Of a stretch of DNA of 5,253 nucleotides, positions 4,889 through 5,253 are shown one piece after another. The number at the start of each line of letters is the position of its first letter. Position 1 is the first letter of the stretch. Position numbers and translations under genes: made by a program. Where the stretch lies: positions 1-5,253 of the forward strand of contig CALEJX010000488.1 of assembly GCA_937898375.1 (NCBI GenBank). The letters run 5' to 3'. Below the pieces are notes generated by a model. That model was not told where the DNA came from and ran no database searches. It was given only the letters and a program-made list of their open reading frames with translations. The stretch is from an uncultured Ruminococcus sp. GTDB lineage: Bacteria > Bacillota > Clostridia > Oscillospirales > Ruminococcaceae.

Positions 4889-5080
4889 CTATTAGTCACA
4901 TTTTTCTTTCAACTTATTAGTCTATTCGAGTCAAGGCTGATATGCAACCTTCAAATAAGCTCCATGGCGTACTCACTCGAATAAACAGCCACTTCATCAC
5001 TTGACGATCTGCTACGACTATAAAGCTTCGTCAGGTCGTTCGACAGCCCTCGCTGTCTGCTCAACAGGTTTCCTGCTGCT
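4861..5080 (-). ncRNA. Structured RNA 3 of the array (paralog of RNA 1)
   Basis: About 220 nt between a perfect promoter and a U-tailed terminator. Minus-strand order: hairpin CAGCAGG-AAA-CCUGUUG (5078-5062); hairpin GACAGC-GAGG-GCUGUC (5057-5042); a core (5034-5009) matching RNA 1 except for one missing base and two A/G changes. UGACGA/UCGUCA (5033-5028/5007-5002) crosses ACGAC/GUCGU (5039-5035/5018-5014). Segments C (4992-4988/4968-4964), A (4986-4975/4931-4920, 12 bp with one G-U), B (4959-4954/4918-4913) and D (4951-4948/4936-4933) then follow in the same order as in RNA 1 with different bases. The sequence GAAAGAAAA...UGUGA before the terminator is also shared. Same unnamed family as RNA 1. 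Confidence 0.75.
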
Positions 5081-5086
5081 GGTATT

Positions 5087-5115
5087 ATTATATCCGATTT
5101 TTGAAAAATTGTCAA
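5087..5115 (-). promoter_or_regulatory. Perfect promoter of RNA 3
   Basis: Minus strand TTGACA (5115-5110), 17-bp spacer, TATAAT (5092-5087). Predicted start near 5080. It is divergent from the promoter at 5133-5161, with 17 bp between the two -35 boxes. Confidence 0.88.
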
Positions 5116-5132
5116 GGTTTTCACTATGGGTC

Positions 5133-5161
5133 TTGACATTTCTCTCTAAATGGGCTATACT
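5133..5161 (+). promoter_or_regulatory. Rightward promoter of RNA 4
   Basis: TTGACA (5133-5138), 17-bp spacer, TATACT (5156-5161). The -35 is perfect and the -10 matches five of six. Predicted start near 5168. Confidence 0.8.
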
Positions 5162-5167
5162 GTTATC

Positions 5168-5240
5168 AGAGCCGGCGGATGTGTTCTCTAGGGGCGATTG
5201 TAGCCCGACAGAATGAAGCATTTCGTCGGCTCTTTTTATT
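5168..5240 (+). ncRNA. Short self-terminating RNA 4 (or leader attenuator)
   Basis: About 70 nt from the predicted start to a U tail. AGAGCCG (5168-5174) pairs with CGGCTCT (5227-5233) and five T follow, so the whole transcript folds as one terminator-like hairpin. The stem continues imperfectly inward through GCGGATG and CATTTCGT. Inside is GGGC...GCCC (about 5191-5205), whose flanks TAGGGGCGA and CCCGA recall the palindromic repeat at 53-109. It could be a separate small RNA or the attenuator of a gene beyond the right edge; the window ends 13 bp later, so the two cannot be separated. Confidence 0.6.
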
Positions 5241-5253
5241 TTGATACAAGCAT

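Noticed and set aside
4567..4984. Rightward open frames of 79 and 69 residues in the array
   Set aside because: No ribosome binding site, and they read antisense through the promoters and terminators of RNAs 2 and 3.
4321..5080. CRISPR array or tracrRNA
   Set aside because: There are no short regular direct repeats with spacers, and units are about 266 bp with their own promoters and terminators.
4321..5080. 6S RNA copies
   Set aside because: Size is near that of 6S RNA, but the RNAs fold into several local hairpins with pseudoknots rather than one long rod with a central bubble. A covariance search should still test it.
4951..5221. Open frames of 62-71 residues on both strands over RNA 3 and RNA 4
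   Set aside because: They run across perfect promoters and hairpins, lack ribosome binding sites, and their translations look like random composition.

Overview
The window looks like a chromosomal segment of a low-to-moderate GC Clostridia bacterium, probably Oscillospiraceae (Ruminococcus-like). The evidence is strong AGGAGG-type ribosome binding sites, sigma-A promoters close to TTGACA-17-TATAAT, short U-tailed intrinsic terminators, a DUF3789-like micro-protein, and a short palindromic intergenic repeat (core GGGGCGAAC...GTTCGCCC) that I associate with this group from general knowledge. The taxon is an inference; nothing in the window names the species.

Left part (1-1680). The first 150 bases are hairpin-rich, include one copy of the palindromic repeat, and appear to be the leader of a leftward transcript that leaves the window. 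A consensus leftward promoter (163-191) lies back to back with a rightward promoter (219-247). The rightward promoter drives a 382-residue permease of the ion transporter superfamily (281-1429). It is followed by a 34-residue DUF3789-like protein (1502-1606), and a strong terminator ends the unit.

Middle (1681-3460). A perfect consensus promoter drives a 511-residue sodium:solute symporter that starts at a TTG codon. It is closed by an 11-bp terminator and followed by a second, inverted copy of the palindromic repeat.

Right part (3460-5253). About 490 bases without a convincing gene hold several inverted repeats. Then comes a 117-residue hydrophobic protein under an extended -10 promoter. 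From 4308 to the end there is no protein gene. Instead I see three leftward RNA genes of about 220-230 nt, each with its own perfect TTGACA-17-TATAAT promoter and intrinsic terminator. They repeat with a period of 266-267 bp and leave only about 10 bp between one unit's promoter and the next unit's terminator. The first and third share a near-identical 26-27 nt core and a matching order of paired segments whose sequences differ between copies. The middle one is diverged but also has a possible pseudoknot. A fourth short RNA gene faces rightward at the edge.

The RNA array is the most unusual content. I cannot assign it to a named family. The two transporters look like ordinary housekeeping or nutrient-uptake genes in separate transcription units, and nothing in the sequence ties them functionally to the RNAs.
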